Shown piece by piece: positions 43,733 to 52,430 of a stretch of 64,000 nt of DNA. Each line of letters opens with the position of its first letter. Position 1 is the stretch's first letter. A program made the position numbers and the translations under genes. The DNA is taken from positions 1 through 64,000 of the forward strand of contig NZ_JABFDG010000005.1 of NCBI RefSeq assembly GCF_013403955.1, read 5' to 3'. Origin of the DNA: Winogradskyella vidalii (GTDB lineage: Bacteria; Bacteroidota; Bacteroidia; Flavobacteriales; Flavobacteriaceae). A model generated the notes under the pieces. It was not told where the DNA came from. It saw only the letters and a list, made by a program, of their open reading frames with translations, and made no database searches.

Positions 43733-43925
43733 GCAACGTGATTGTATATGACTCGTAGCGTGCAAATTATAAAATTATTTTCGGATGAAGCACGAGCCGA
43801 ATTTTTTAATTTCTCTTATTATCTTTTCTCAATAAGCCAAATTAAAAAATTTGGCGGACTCGCAAATATGCCTTAATTTCAATTAATCAACTCACTAGCT
43901 ATGAGATATATACGTTGTTAGGCAA
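43733..43925 (-). repeat. Large palindromic element with integron-like core, overlapping the ATPase stop (element 5)
   Basis: In gene sense it starts GCCTAACAACGTATATATC, where the TAA is the ATPase stop; GCCTAAC fits the integron inverse core RYYYAAC. It ends CATATACAATCACGTTGCCC, so the ends form a long imperfect palindrome. The centre has a 17-nt near-perfect stem (43796-43812 with 43839-43855). It differs in internal sequence from the other elements. Confidence 0.62.
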
Positions 43926-45831
43926 CGTTATTTTCTCCGTAATAGTAATTTCGACTTTCTCTTTTATCTATTTCTATTTCTCCTTTAGGTTCAAGAACTC
44001 TCGAACACCAAGCTGAAACTTTTTGTCTGTTACAGCCAACTGCGTTTGCAACTTCAACAGCTGACATCGCTTCGTCTTTTTGTAAGGTTGCAATAAGACC
44101 TAAAATTTTGACTTCTACTTCCGCAAGATTCCCTCCATACACTTCGAATTCTTGATGTATGACTTCTTCTAATTTACTATCATCTTCAAAACAACGTTTC
44201 ACTTTAGCTGGTGGAAGCTCATCTTCTTGATATATTCTATTACATTCAAGACATTTGTAGCTTTTTAGTTTTGTGTCGGTAAAATAACTATCGAAGTCTG
44301 ATAATACTGTATCATATACGAAACGAACAGCAGTATATTCATCTTTGTTTTCAGCGTATTTGATATTTAGGTCCAAACAGATGTCATAATCAATAGAATA
44401 CAAATCATAATGACCACCATATTTTGAAGCACGTCCTTCTTCTAAAAGGTGAACCAAAAAGTTCTCTTTAAATACATTAAAATATTTACTGCGATTAGGG
44501 TCGATTAGTATGTGACTTGCAGGTCTATCTGGATGTTTATTTTTTTCCGCAACCGCTTTAGTCATTATGGCGTTCCAAATATCATTATAAAAGCCTGGAA
44601 TTAATTTTCTTTTTAAAGCTCCTGAATATTGTTTTTGGTAAGTTTTACGAGCAGACCTTATACCATAATTTAATTCAGATAAACCTATTTTAAAATCATT
44701 TACTTCAGCTTGTTTCCAAGTGTTTTGTAGAATTAAACCTATAGTTCTTGTTACTCCTATTGATTCTCTAGCTATTCTAGCGAAGATTTCGTTTTTATTT
44801 CCTTTTAATAAACTATCCAAAGGGACATCATTCGCGTAAATATTTAGTCTCCTTTGGATTAAGTTAGGTATTGCATTTTCTAATTTTTTCAATGTTGGTG
44901 ATAAACCACCAAGACGTTCTACGTGTTCGTTTAAATCTAATGGAATCGGGAATATATCTCGTCCAATTATTATTTTATCTCCAAAATCAAATCTATCGGT
45001 AATTACGCCAACTTTAACAAATAGATTAGTTTTCGAGCCTAAAAAGCTTTTTAATAATTTTGAAAATTTCACTTGATAATCCTGATTTAAATCAGAATAT
45101 TCATCAAGAAAAAGATACACAGAATCGATTTTGGCCTTTTTTAAAATTTCATTAATCTTATTTAAAAATTCTTGAACATTCAAACCTTTAGTTTGAGAGT
45201 ATGTTTTTGATTTTTCAGAAGATGCCTCGTCTTTAATGTTCATTGAAAGGCCTAACGATTCTGGCGAAATACTTAATCTAGCTTCATCAGTTAATGTAGA
45301 AGCTTTTTTATCAGTAATATCAGTTGATTTAGATTGAAAAACAGTTTTCCCTTCAATCAATATTTTTTCAATATATTCTAAATCGTCTATTGCTGGATTA
45401 TTTTTTCGAAAAAGGCCATAGGATTTTGCGTCATAAATGGATTCCAATTGTCTACCAAGAGAATCAATAATTTGGCGAACAAAATGTATTTCAAATAGTT
45501 CAAAATTATCTTTGTCAAAAATATCTCCGCAATTACTTAAATCAATATAAATAGGAAGAACTTTTCTATCTAAATAATTAGATTTTTCTTTACCTCTAAT
45601 TGTTTTTAAACATTCAAAATATCCTTTTAGTAAAGCTGTAGTTTTTCCAGTACCTCTTCTTCCTGAAATATAATTATCCTGTTTTTGTAATATACTACCA
45701 ATGGAATTAAAGAAGTCCACGAAGTAATTACTTAAATTTTCCAACTCATTGAAATCATCTAAAGAGAGATAATCAGCTCTCAAAATTGAATCAAATGCAT
45801 TTTTAACCTTTGTGTTTTCTTTTATTTCCAT
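43918..45831 (-). CDS. ORC/CDC6-like AAA+ ATPase with C-terminal winged helix
   Basis: A 637-aa P-loop ATPase. Walker A is GRRGTGKT (57-64) and Walker B is VYLFLDEYSDL (D243, E244), followed by sensor-type segments (KVGVITDRFDF). The C-terminal half has YKCLECNRIY (a CxxC pair, with one further Cys downstream, so any zinc site is incomplete) and ends in a winged helix (EAMSAVEVANAVGCNRQKVSAWCSRVL). Uncharacterised proteins of this type are annotated as ORC-CDC6 family AAA ATPases and occur in accessory regions. A DNA-binding, possibly defence-related role is inference. It is a single gene whose stop codon lies in element 5. Confidence 0.68.
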   Translation of the reverse strand: MEIKENTKVKNAFDSILRADYLSLDDFNELENLSNYFVDFFNSIGSILQKQDNYISGRRGTGKTTALLKGYFECLKTIRGKEKSNYLDRKVLPIYIDLSNCGDIFDKDNFELFEIHFVRQIIDSLGRQLESIYDAKSYGLFRKNNPAIDDLEYIEKILIEGKTVFQSKSTDITDKKASTLTDEARLSISPESLGLSMNIKDEASSEKSKTYSQTKGLNVQEFLNKINEILKKAKIDSVYLFLDEYSDLNQDYQVKFSKLLKSFLGSKTNLFVKVGVITDRFDFGDKIIIGRDIFPIPLDLNEHVERLGGLSPTLKKLENAIPNLIQRRLNIYANDVPLDSLLKGNKNEIFARIARESIGVTRTIGLILQNTWKQAEVNDFKIGLSELNYGIRSARKTYQKQYSGALKRKLIPGFYNDIWNAIMTKAVAEKNKHPDRPASHILIDPNRSKYFNVFKENFLVHLLEEGRASKYGGHYDLYSIDYDICLDLNIKYAENKDEYTAVRFVYDTVLSDFDSYFTDTKLKSYKCLECNRIYQEDELPPAKVKRCFEDDSKLEEVIHQEFEVYGGNLAEVEVKILGLIATLQKDEAMSAVEVANAVGCNRQKVSAWCSRVLEPKGEIEIDKRESRNYYYGENNVA

Positions 45832-46083
45832 TGTTTTTTTCTAATGTTGCCTAACTCATATCATAACAACTAAAACTACTGATATCCTATTTTTTAGTAA
45901 GGTAAAGTGTAAGTTTTATATTGATGTTATCCCGTAAATATAATTTTTTTATAGGAGTAAATCAATGATTTATATTTAATGTTAAGGTCTAATTGAGAAT
46001 TATTAGTGCAACCTATAAAAAGAGATTTCTTTAAACCAATCAAAATGATTTACTTTTACATTTCAATACTGTAAAACATCAAT

Positions 46084-47223
46084 TTGGCTAAGTACGATTA
46101 TATCATTTTAGGCGCAGGAGCTTCGGGGTTACTGCTAGCATACCGCATGTCTAAAGATCCTTTTTTTGATGATAAGTCTATTTTAATTATAGATAAAACA
46201 AAAGAGAAAGGCAATGATAGAACCTGGTGTTTTTGGGAAACTGGTGTAGGTGAGTGGGACTCTATTTTAAGTAAAACTTGGAATAAAATTTATTTTGGGA
46301 GCCATACCTTTTCTAAGCATATTTCAATTTTGCCATATCAGTATAAAATGATACGAAGTGAAGCTTTTTATAAACTGCTTTGGGATGAAATTAGTTCAAA
46401 ATCTAACTTTACTTTCATTGAAGCAACAGTCAATCATTTTTCTGAATTTGAAGAAAAGGTAGCGGTCGTAACTGAAAACAAAACCTATTTTGGAGCAAAA
46501 CTCTTTAATAGTATCCCTTATCCTGAAGCTTATAAGTCGCAAAATAAATACCCTTTAATCCATCAACATTTTGTGGGCTGGTTTGTAGAAACAAAAGTGG
46601 ATGCATTTGATGATTCTACAGCTACGTTTATGGATTTTACAGTCCCACAGGACGGAAACACACGATTTATGTATGTGTTGCCAATCGATAAGAAAACAGC
46701 GTTGTTTGAATATACTTTATTTTCAAAAGAACTGTTGGCTTATTCAGATTATGAAAATGCCATAAAAGCTTATTTAAATCAAAAAAACATAGAAGATTAC
46801 GCTATCGTTGAAAAAGAAAATGGCAATATCCCCATGACCTCTTTTAATTTTAATGCCTTAAATTCTAAGCCTATATTACATATAGGAACTGCAGGTGGTT
46901 GGACAAAAGCTAGTACGGGTTATACGTTTAAAAATACAACTAAAAAAACAGAACAGTTGGTTAATTTTATTAGGGAAAACGATGACTTATCTAAGTTTAA
47001 TAAAGCTACAAAATTCAGATTTTACGATTTAATTTTTCTCGATGTTTTAGCCAATCATAATAAGGAAGGTGCTGCTTTGTTTGCATCAATGTTTAAAAAA
47101 GCAAAGATTACAACTATATTTAAGTTTTTAGATGAAGAATCATCAATTGTAGAAGACTTAAAAATTATTCTTTCTGTACCGCCCAAACGCTTTATTCAAG
47201 CATTTTTTAAGCGGCTATTTTAA
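46084..47223 (+). CDS. crtY: Lycopene beta-cyclase (CrtY)
   Basis: A 379-aa FAD-dependent lycopene cyclase. The start must be the TTG at 46084: an in-frame stop lies 12 nt upstream and the next ATG (codon 23) would remove the FAD motif GAGASG (10-15). NDRTWCFWE, the GTAGGWTKASTGYTF block and FRFYDLIFLDVL are typical of the CrtY family. It closes both ends of lycopene to beta-carotene, a step toward zeaxanthin, the common yellow pigment of marine flavobacteria. No other carotenoid gene is in the window. Its stop overlaps that of the next, convergent gene by 4 nt. Confidence 0.9.
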   Translation: MAKYDYIILGAGASGLLLAYRMSKDPFFDDKSILIIDKTKEKGNDRTWCFWETGVGEWDSILSKTWNKIYFGSHTFSKHISILPYQYKMIRSEAFYKLLWDEISSKSNFTFIEATVNHFSEFEEKVAVVTENKTYFGAKLFNSIPYPEAYKSQNKYPLIHQHFVGWFVETKVDAFDDSTATFMDFTVPQDGNTRFMYVLPIDKKTALFEYTLFSKELLAYSDYENAIKAYLNQKNIEDYAIVEKENGNIPMTSFNFNALNSKPILHIGTAGGWTKASTGYTFKNTTKKTEQLVNFIRENDDLSKFNKATKFRFYDLIFLDVLANHNKEGAALFASMFKKAKITTIFKFLDEESSIVEDLKIILSVPPKRFIQAFFKRLF

Positions 47224-47459
47224 TTTTCTGCGTATACTTGGCCACGATGTGGTTTTAGAGCATCTCTTATTGGTTTCATTTCAGATTCGTCAACTACCAA
47301 ATACGCCAAACTGTGCATATCGCTTAGGGTCTCAACACCAGTAATTGCGATGTTTAGTTGGTTAATGGTGATATATTCTTTGAGGTGAATTAAATGGTGT
47401 TCTGCTGTTTTTTGTCCGGCAGGTCCTTTAAAATCCCATATAAGTTTTAATTTTCGCAT
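47220..47459 (-). CDS. Conserved hypothetical small protein (79 aa)
   Basis: A 79-aa soluble protein with KLIWDFKGPAGQKTAEHHLIHLKEYI and a DMHSLAYLVVDESEMKPIRDALKPHRGQVY ending. The pattern of alternating strands and helices suggests a small alpha/beta fold of the ferredoxin-like type. I do not recognise a named family. It runs opposite to crtY and the two stop codons share bases in TTAA. The SRPBCC gene lies 30 nt upstream on the same strand, so the two probably form one transcript. Confidence 0.7.
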   Translation of the reverse strand: MRKLKLIWDFKGPAGQKTAEHHLIHLKEYITINQLNIAITGVETLSDMHSLAYLVVDESEMKPIRDALKPHRGQVYAEN

Positions 47460-47489
47460 CTTTAAATGTCTTGTTGTTAATCCTTTTTG

Positions 47490-47954
47490 TTAATTAGCCT
47501 TAAATGTGTTGACAGAAATTCCTTTTTCAATAAAATTCTTAAAGTTATTCAAAGATGTTTTGGTTTGTTTTTTAAATGCGCTAGGCATAATAAATAACAT
47601 TAAACTCATCTTAAAACTCGTGGGTTGTAGTTCATTTTTAGAAACCCATTTAGTGGAATTAGCGCCTAGGGTTTCAAAATAGTTTTTTTGAATGTTGCGC
47701 ATACCCTTTCCGGTATAACTTAAATGAAACTGATGCGGAAAGTCTTGTTTTGTTATAAGTTCTATAACTTCAACCTCACGGTTGCCAAAACTGTAGGTGA
47801 GCTTTATTTTAGAACCAAGCTCATTTGGAATTCCCGATAGGTGTTCTGCGCTCACCAAGCCATCATGCCAATATTTTAAGCTATCAATGGCACTCATTTT
47901 TTTTATGACTTCTAGTAAGGGTTTTTTTATGACTATTTCAGTGGTGTATTGCAC
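47490..47954 (-). CDS. SRPBCC-fold (START/Bet v1-like) protein
   Basis: A 154-aa protein with the SRPBCC pattern: MQYTTEIVIKKPLLEVI at the start, a central strand run (GSKIKLTYSFGNREVEVIELI), FHLSYTGKGM, and a long C-terminal helix. The family binds hydrophobic ligands and includes aromatase, polyketide cyclase and START domains. No ligand is predictable. It is upstream of the 79-aa protein on the minus strand. Confidence 0.78.
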   Translation of the reverse strand: MQYTTEIVIKKPLLEVIKKMSAIDSLKYWHDGLVSAEHLSGIPNELGSKIKLTYSFGNREVEVIELITKQDFPHQFHLSYTGKGMRNIQKNYFETLGANSTKWVSKNELQPTSFKMSLMLFIMPSAFKKQTKTSLNNFKNFIEKGISVNTFKAN

Positions 47955-48125
47955 GCAGATGATGTTTCGATAAATGTATAAAAAGTGAGCACAATAGTTT
48001 CAACTAATCGACGTTCGCAACGTTTTAATTGTTAAAGTCATTATAAAATAATATTAAATAGTAATCAAGTATGATTTTTACGGCGTAACTAGCAGAAACT
48101 AATAAAATAATGCCCTCTAAACCAC

Positions 48126-48155
48126 TTGCTAAATACGCTATTTATGTTATTTTTG
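48126..48155 (+). promoter_or_regulatory. Promoter of the periplasmic PPIase operon
   Basis: TTG (48126-48128), a 19-bp spacer and TATTTTTG (48148-48155) match the Bacteroidota consensus. They lie about 60 nt before the ATG at 48215. Confidence 0.6.
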
Positions 48156-48214
48156 CTGAATTTGAAATGTGAATTATCTACCTAAACTATTACAAAATAA
48201 AAGCAGATTTAATT

Positions 48215-50146
48215 ATGAGTATTAAATTTAAATGTTTGTTTTTAGTGTTTTTTGCACTAAATTTTACTTTTTCGCAGGAACAAGAACTTCTTACCGTAGA
48301 TGGAGAGCCTATTTTAGCTTCAGAATTTTTAAGGGTTTATAACAAAAACCTAGACTTAGTAAAGGATGAGAGCCAAAAAGATATCGATGGCTATTTACAA
48401 TTATTTACAGATTATCAGTTAAAATTAAAAGAAGCAAAGCGTCTTAAACTAGATGAGGATGAAAATTATCAACGAGAATTTTTAAGGTATAAGAAGCAAC
48501 TCATTAAAAATTATATTTCAGAAAATGAAGTGACTGATGCTTTAGTTAAAGAAGCTTATGAGCGTAGTATTAGAGATGTAAATGCTGCACATATTTTAGT
48601 GCGATTAGATGCTGAGTCACAAGATACATTAAAAGCTTATAACCAAATTTTAAAGTTAAGGCAACGTGCTTTAGACGAAGGTTTTGATAAAGTAAAAGCC
48701 GAAATGCATAATGGGAAAACTATTTTTATTGAAGATTTGGGGTATTTCTCGGCTTTTAAAATGGTTTATGATTTTGAAACTGCCGCATTCAATACACCAG
48801 TAGGGGAGATTTCAATGCCGTTTAGAACACAATTTGGTTACCATGTTGTAAAGGTTAACGATAAGCGTTTCTCGAGAGGAACAATTACAGCAGCTCATAT
48901 TATGGTGAATTTAAATTCTAATGACAGCCAAAGTGATCCTAAACAACGTATTAATGAAATTTATAAAAAAATAAATCAAGGTGAAAGCTTTGAGTCTATT
49001 GCAAAACAGTTTTCTGAAGATAAATCAACGTCTGGAAAAGGAGGAGAATTAACGCCTTTTAAGAGTGGTCAATTAAGTTCTGTAATTTTTGAAGATCAAG
49101 CTTTTGCACTTAAAAACGATGGTGATATTAGTGAACCGTTTAAAACAGCTTATGGTTGGCACATTGTAAAACGAATAAATCTTAAGCCTGTTAAAAGTTT
49201 TGAAGAGGTAAAAACATCTTTTGAAAATAAAGTAAAAAGAGATTCTAGATCTAAGCTTATTAATGAAGCAATGGTTGCCAAGCTAAAAAAACAATACAAT
49301 ATTGTATATAACCCTGAAGCAAAGGCATATTTTGTAACGCTATTAAATAAGGATTTTTACAATCGTGCTTGGGAATTACCAGAAGACTTCAACGCAAAGG
49401 ATACTATTTTTACCATTAATGAAAAACCATTTTTATACGAAGCTTTCGGAAATCATCTTCAGATAACACAGCGTATTTATTTAAATAAGGAAATCGCTTT
49501 TCCTTTAATTATAGATAAAGAATTTGAAAGCTTTTTTGAAAAATCTATTCTTCAATTTAGAGAAGATAATTTAGAAGTAGAAAATCAAGAATTTGCTGAT
49601 ATCCTAAAAGAATATAGAGATGGATTGTTGTTATTTGATTTAATGGAAAAAGAAGTTTGGAATAAAGCTTCAAAAGATAGCACAGGTATTGAAGTTTATT
49701 ACAACGATAATAAATCGAATTACCAATGGGCAGATCGCGTAGATATTGTTATGGCAACTTCAGCAGAGGAATCTTATATGAAGCAAATTCGTAAATTGAT
49801 GAAAAGAGGAAAATCTGAAGATGAAATTAAGGAGGCTTTAAATACAGAGGATAAACAGAATGTAATATTTACAAAAGGAATTTATAACACCGATGATTCT
49901 ATCCTACCATCAAACTTTAAAGCTAAAAAAGGTGTATCAAAAGTATATCAACATAACGAAGCCTTTCATGTGATAGATATACAAGCGGTTTTACCAGCAG
50001 GACAAAAAACCTTAGAAGAAGCTAGGGGAGCAGTGATAAATAATTATCAAACTGAAATTGAAACCAATTGGCTTAATGAATTGCGCAATCGTTTTGAAGT
50101 CAAAGTTAACCAAGAGGTTTTAACTGCGATTAAAGCTAAAATTTAA
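48215..50146 (+). CDS. Periplasmic peptidyl-prolyl isomerase with two parvulin domains (SurA/PpiC type)
   Basis: A 643-aa protein with a signal peptide (about 1-20, ending TFSQ). Two PpiC-type rotamase domains follow a helical N-terminal region: about 125-225 (AAHILVRL... then FRTQFGYHVVKV) and about 228-330 (AAHIMVNL... then GGELTPFKSGQL, FKTAYGWHIVKR). A long C-terminal region (330-643) is unique. Members help fold outer-membrane proteins in the periplasm. It is the first gene of an operon with two related proteins and MoxR. Confidence 0.88.
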   Translation: MSIKFKCLFLVFFALNFTFSQEQELLTVDGEPILASEFLRVYNKNLDLVKDESQKDIDGYLQLFTDYQLKLKEAKRLKLDEDENYQREFLRYKKQLIKNYISENEVTDALVKEAYERSIRDVNAAHILVRLDAESQDTLKAYNQILKLRQRALDEGFDKVKAEMHNGKTIFIEDLGYFSAFKMVYDFETAAFNTPVGEISMPFRTQFGYHVVKVNDKRFSRGTITAAHIMVNLNSNDSQSDPKQRINEIYKKINQGESFESIAKQFSEDKSTSGKGGELTPFKSGQLSSVIFEDQAFALKNDGDISEPFKTAYGWHIVKRINLKPVKSFEEVKTSFENKVKRDSRSKLINEAMVAKLKKQYNIVYNPEAKAYFVTLLNKDFYNRAWELPEDFNAKDTIFTINEKPFLYEAFGNHLQITQRIYLNKEIAFPLIIDKEFESFFEKSILQFREDNLEVENQEFADILKEYRDGLLLFDLMEKEVWNKASKDSTGIEVYYNDNKSNYQWADRVDIVMATSAEESYMKQIRKLMKRGKSEDEIKEALNTEDKQNVIFTKGIYNTDDSILPSNFKAKKGVSKVYQHNEAFHVIDIQAVLPAGQKTLEEARGAVINNYQTEIETNWLNELRNRFEVKVNQEVLTAIKAKI

Positions 50147-50164
50147 AACTAAGTTATTATTTTT

Positions 50165-51016
50165 TTGAAACAAACTTTATACATATTCTTTATAAGCTTA
50201 CTCTTTACTAGCTGTGATTTTTTTAAAAAATCAGAGGGTTTAGACCCTATTGCTAGGGTAAATGAAACTTACCTTTATAAAGAAGACATTAAAGATGTTG
50301 TACCAGAAGGTGCTTCAAAACAAGATAGCACATTAATGGTTAATGCTTATGTAAATCGCTGGGCAAGACGTATACTTTTAATGGATGGCGCATTGCTGAA
50401 TTTACCAGAAAGTAAACAAAATGAATTTTCAAAATTGGTAGAGCAGTATAAAAATGATTTATACACTAAAGCCTATTTAGAAGGTTTAGTTAAGAAAAAT
50501 ATTGATACAGTTGTACAAGTCGAAGAAGCGCAGTTGTTTTATGAAGCCAATAAGGAGTCCTTTAAACTCAATGATAACCTCATTCAGTTTAGATACATAA
50601 GTTTACCTTTAAATCCGATTAACTTAGACACCATAAAAACACGTTTTGAACGTTTTGAAACTAAGGATAAAGCGTATTTAGATTCTATTTCTGTACAATT
50701 TAAATCGTATTCTCTTAATGATTCCCTTTGGATTAAATTGAATCGTGTCGCAGAGAAAATTCCGATAATTAACAATGCAAACAAAAATCAACTGTTAAAA
50801 AAAACTAATTTCTTACAACTCAAAGATTCATTAAACCTATATTTGATGATTGTAAATGACGTACGACTTCAAAACGACTATGCGCCATTGGATTATGTAA
50901 AGACGTCCATCAACAAAATAGTTATAAACAAGAGAAAACTAGAGCTCATCAAGCAACTCGAAAATGATATTACAAAAGATGCCATTAAAAACAATAAATT
51001 CCAAACTTATAATTAA
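50165..51016 (+). CDS. SurA-related lipoprotein without a parvulin domain
   Basis: A 283-aa lipoprotein (FISLLFTSCDFF, lipidated Cys at about residue 17) starting at a TTG, since no upstream ATG is available. The sequence resembles the helical chaperone part of SurA/PrsA proteins (DPIARVNETYLYKEDI, then YVNRWARRILLMDGALL), but no PpiC rotamase motif is present. It lies 19 nt after the first PPIase gene, and the following surA-like gene overlaps its end by 38 nt or more. A holding chaperone for outer-membrane proteins is the likely role. Confidence 0.75.
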   Translation: MKQTLYIFFISLLFTSCDFFKKSEGLDPIARVNETYLYKEDIKDVVPEGASKQDSTLMVNAYVNRWARRILLMDGALLNLPESKQNEFSKLVEQYKNDLYTKAYLEGLVKKNIDTVVQVEEAQLFYEANKESFKLNDNLIQFRYISLPLNPINLDTIKTRFERFETKDKAYLDSISVQFKSYSLNDSLWIKLNRVAEKIPIINNANKNQLLKKTNFLQLKDSLNLYLMIVNDVRLQNDYAPLDYVKTSINKIVINKRKLELIKQLENDITKDAIKNNKFQTYN

Positions 51017-52424
51017 AGCAGCCCTTTTGGTTGGCTTTATTTCATTTAATTTTAGCAATGCTCAAGAAATCATTGACGATGAAACGCCTAGCATTGCACA
51101 GCCTAAAGTAAAAGATTCTATCACCAATAAAACGCGTATTAAAGCGGATGGTGTTGCAGCAGTTGTTGGTGATTTTATTGTTTTAGAATCCGATTTAGAT
51201 CGAGAAATTGAGCAACTACAAGCGCAAGGTGCCGATTTAGAAGGTTATACTAGATGCGAACTTTTTGGTAGTTTATTAGAAAATAAGCTGTACGCTCATC
51301 AAGCCATTCAAGATAGTGTCATAGTTAATGAATTATACATTAGATCGCGAGTAGATCAACAAATTCAAGGGCTTTTAGGGCAACTGAATGGTGATATGGA
51401 CCGCATGCTTAAGATGTATAAAAAAGAATCTGAAGAAGCGCTTAGAGAAGAGATGTATGAAATTAATAAAAATGGATATCTCGCCCAAGAAATGCAAACT
51501 AAAGTAACTGGTGATATAGAAGTAACTCCTGAAGAAGTACGAACGTTTTTTAATGAAATCCCAGAAGATGAACGCCCTACATTTGGTACGGAGCTAAAGT
51601 TGGCTGAAATTGTTGTAATTCCTGAAGTAACAGAAGAATCTAAACAAGCGGTTATTGACAGGCTTAAAGGTTTTAAGAAAGATGTAGAGGAAAACGGCTC
51701 TAGCTTTACCACTAAAGTATTGTTTTACACTGAAGATTCTGGTTCTAAATCAACTGGTGGAAAATACACCTTAAACAGAAAGCAGCCACGAATGGTAAAA
51801 GAGTTTAGAGATGTTGCTTTTTCTTTGCAGGAAGGTGAAATTTCAGAGCCTTTTGAAACCGATTTTGGATACCATATTATTTTATTAGAAAAAGTAAGGG
51901 GTCAAGAATATGATGTAAGACACATTTTATTACGTCCAGAATTAACTCAAGAAGCCATTAAGGAAGCCAAAGATTTAATAGACGAAGTAAGAGCTAAAAT
52001 TGTAGATGGTACTTTAACATTTGCTGATGCGGCAAGAGAGTTTAGTGATCAAAAAGAAACAAAATTCGAAGGTGGTCAAATGACCAATCCTACCACACAA
52101 GATTTTAATTTTGAATTAACAAGAATGGATCCAGAACTTTATTCTCAAATTCAAGATTTAAAAGATGGTGAGATTAGTGAAGTATTACAAGATGAAGATC
52201 GAGTAAATAGAATAAAGTTTAAAATTTTAACGGTTACCGATCGTATTGATGATCACGTTGCAGACTTTTCAAAAGATTATTTAAAGATTAAAAACTTAGC
52301 TTTACAAGATAAACAGGTTAAAGCGGTTGAAAAGTGGCAAAAAGAAACAATTAACGATACTTACATTAAAATTAATGGTGAGTATAGAGATTGTGACTTT
52401 CAAAGTAACTGGTTAAAAAAATAA
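50979..52424 (+). CDS. SurA-like periplasmic peptidyl-prolyl isomerase
   Basis: A protein of about 481 aa. The ATG at 50979 gives a good signal peptide (SKLIIKAALLVGFISFNFSNAQ); an ATG 15 nt upstream is the alternative. The N-terminal chaperone domain (ADGVAAVVGDFIVLESDLDREI) is the SurA hallmark, followed by two PpiC-type segments (about 185-295 with EPFETDFGYHIILLE, and 300-400 with DVRHILLRPE). Its start overlaps the previous gene, indicating coupled translation. It supports folding and delivery of outer-membrane beta-barrel proteins. moxR follows 7 nt later. Confidence 0.9.
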   Translation: MPLKTINSKLIIKAALLVGFISFNFSNAQEIIDDETPSIAQPKVKDSITNKTRIKADGVAAVVGDFIVLESDLDREIEQLQAQGADLEGYTRCELFGSLLENKLYAHQAIQDSVIVNELYIRSRVDQQIQGLLGQLNGDMDRMLKMYKKESEEALREEMYEINKNGYLAQEMQTKVTGDIEVTPEEVRTFFNEIPEDERPTFGTELKLAEIVVIPEVTEESKQAVIDRLKGFKKDVEENGSSFTTKVLFYTEDSGSKSTGGKYTLNRKQPRMVKEFRDVAFSLQEGEISEPFETDFGYHIILLEKVRGQEYDVRHILLRPELTQEAIKEAKDLIDEVRAKIVDGTLTFADAAREFSDQKETKFEGGQMTNPTTQDFNFELTRMDPELYSQIQDLKDGEISEVLQDEDRVNRIKFKILTVTDRIDDHVADFSKDYLKIKNLALQDKQVKAVEKWQKETINDTYIKINGEYRDCDFQSNWLKK

Positions 52425-52430
52425 TACAAT

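Noticed and set aside
42056..45831. A canonical class of integron with integrase and attC array
   Set aside because: No tyrosine recombinase is in the window, the far ends of the elements do not fit GTTRRRY, and units are dispersed, so only a looser cassette-like arrangement is claimed.
43183..45831. DUF4269 protein and ATPase as a toxin-antitoxin or two-gene defence operon
   Set aside because: They are separated by 207 bp containing element 5, with the ATPase stop inside the element, so joint function is not supported.
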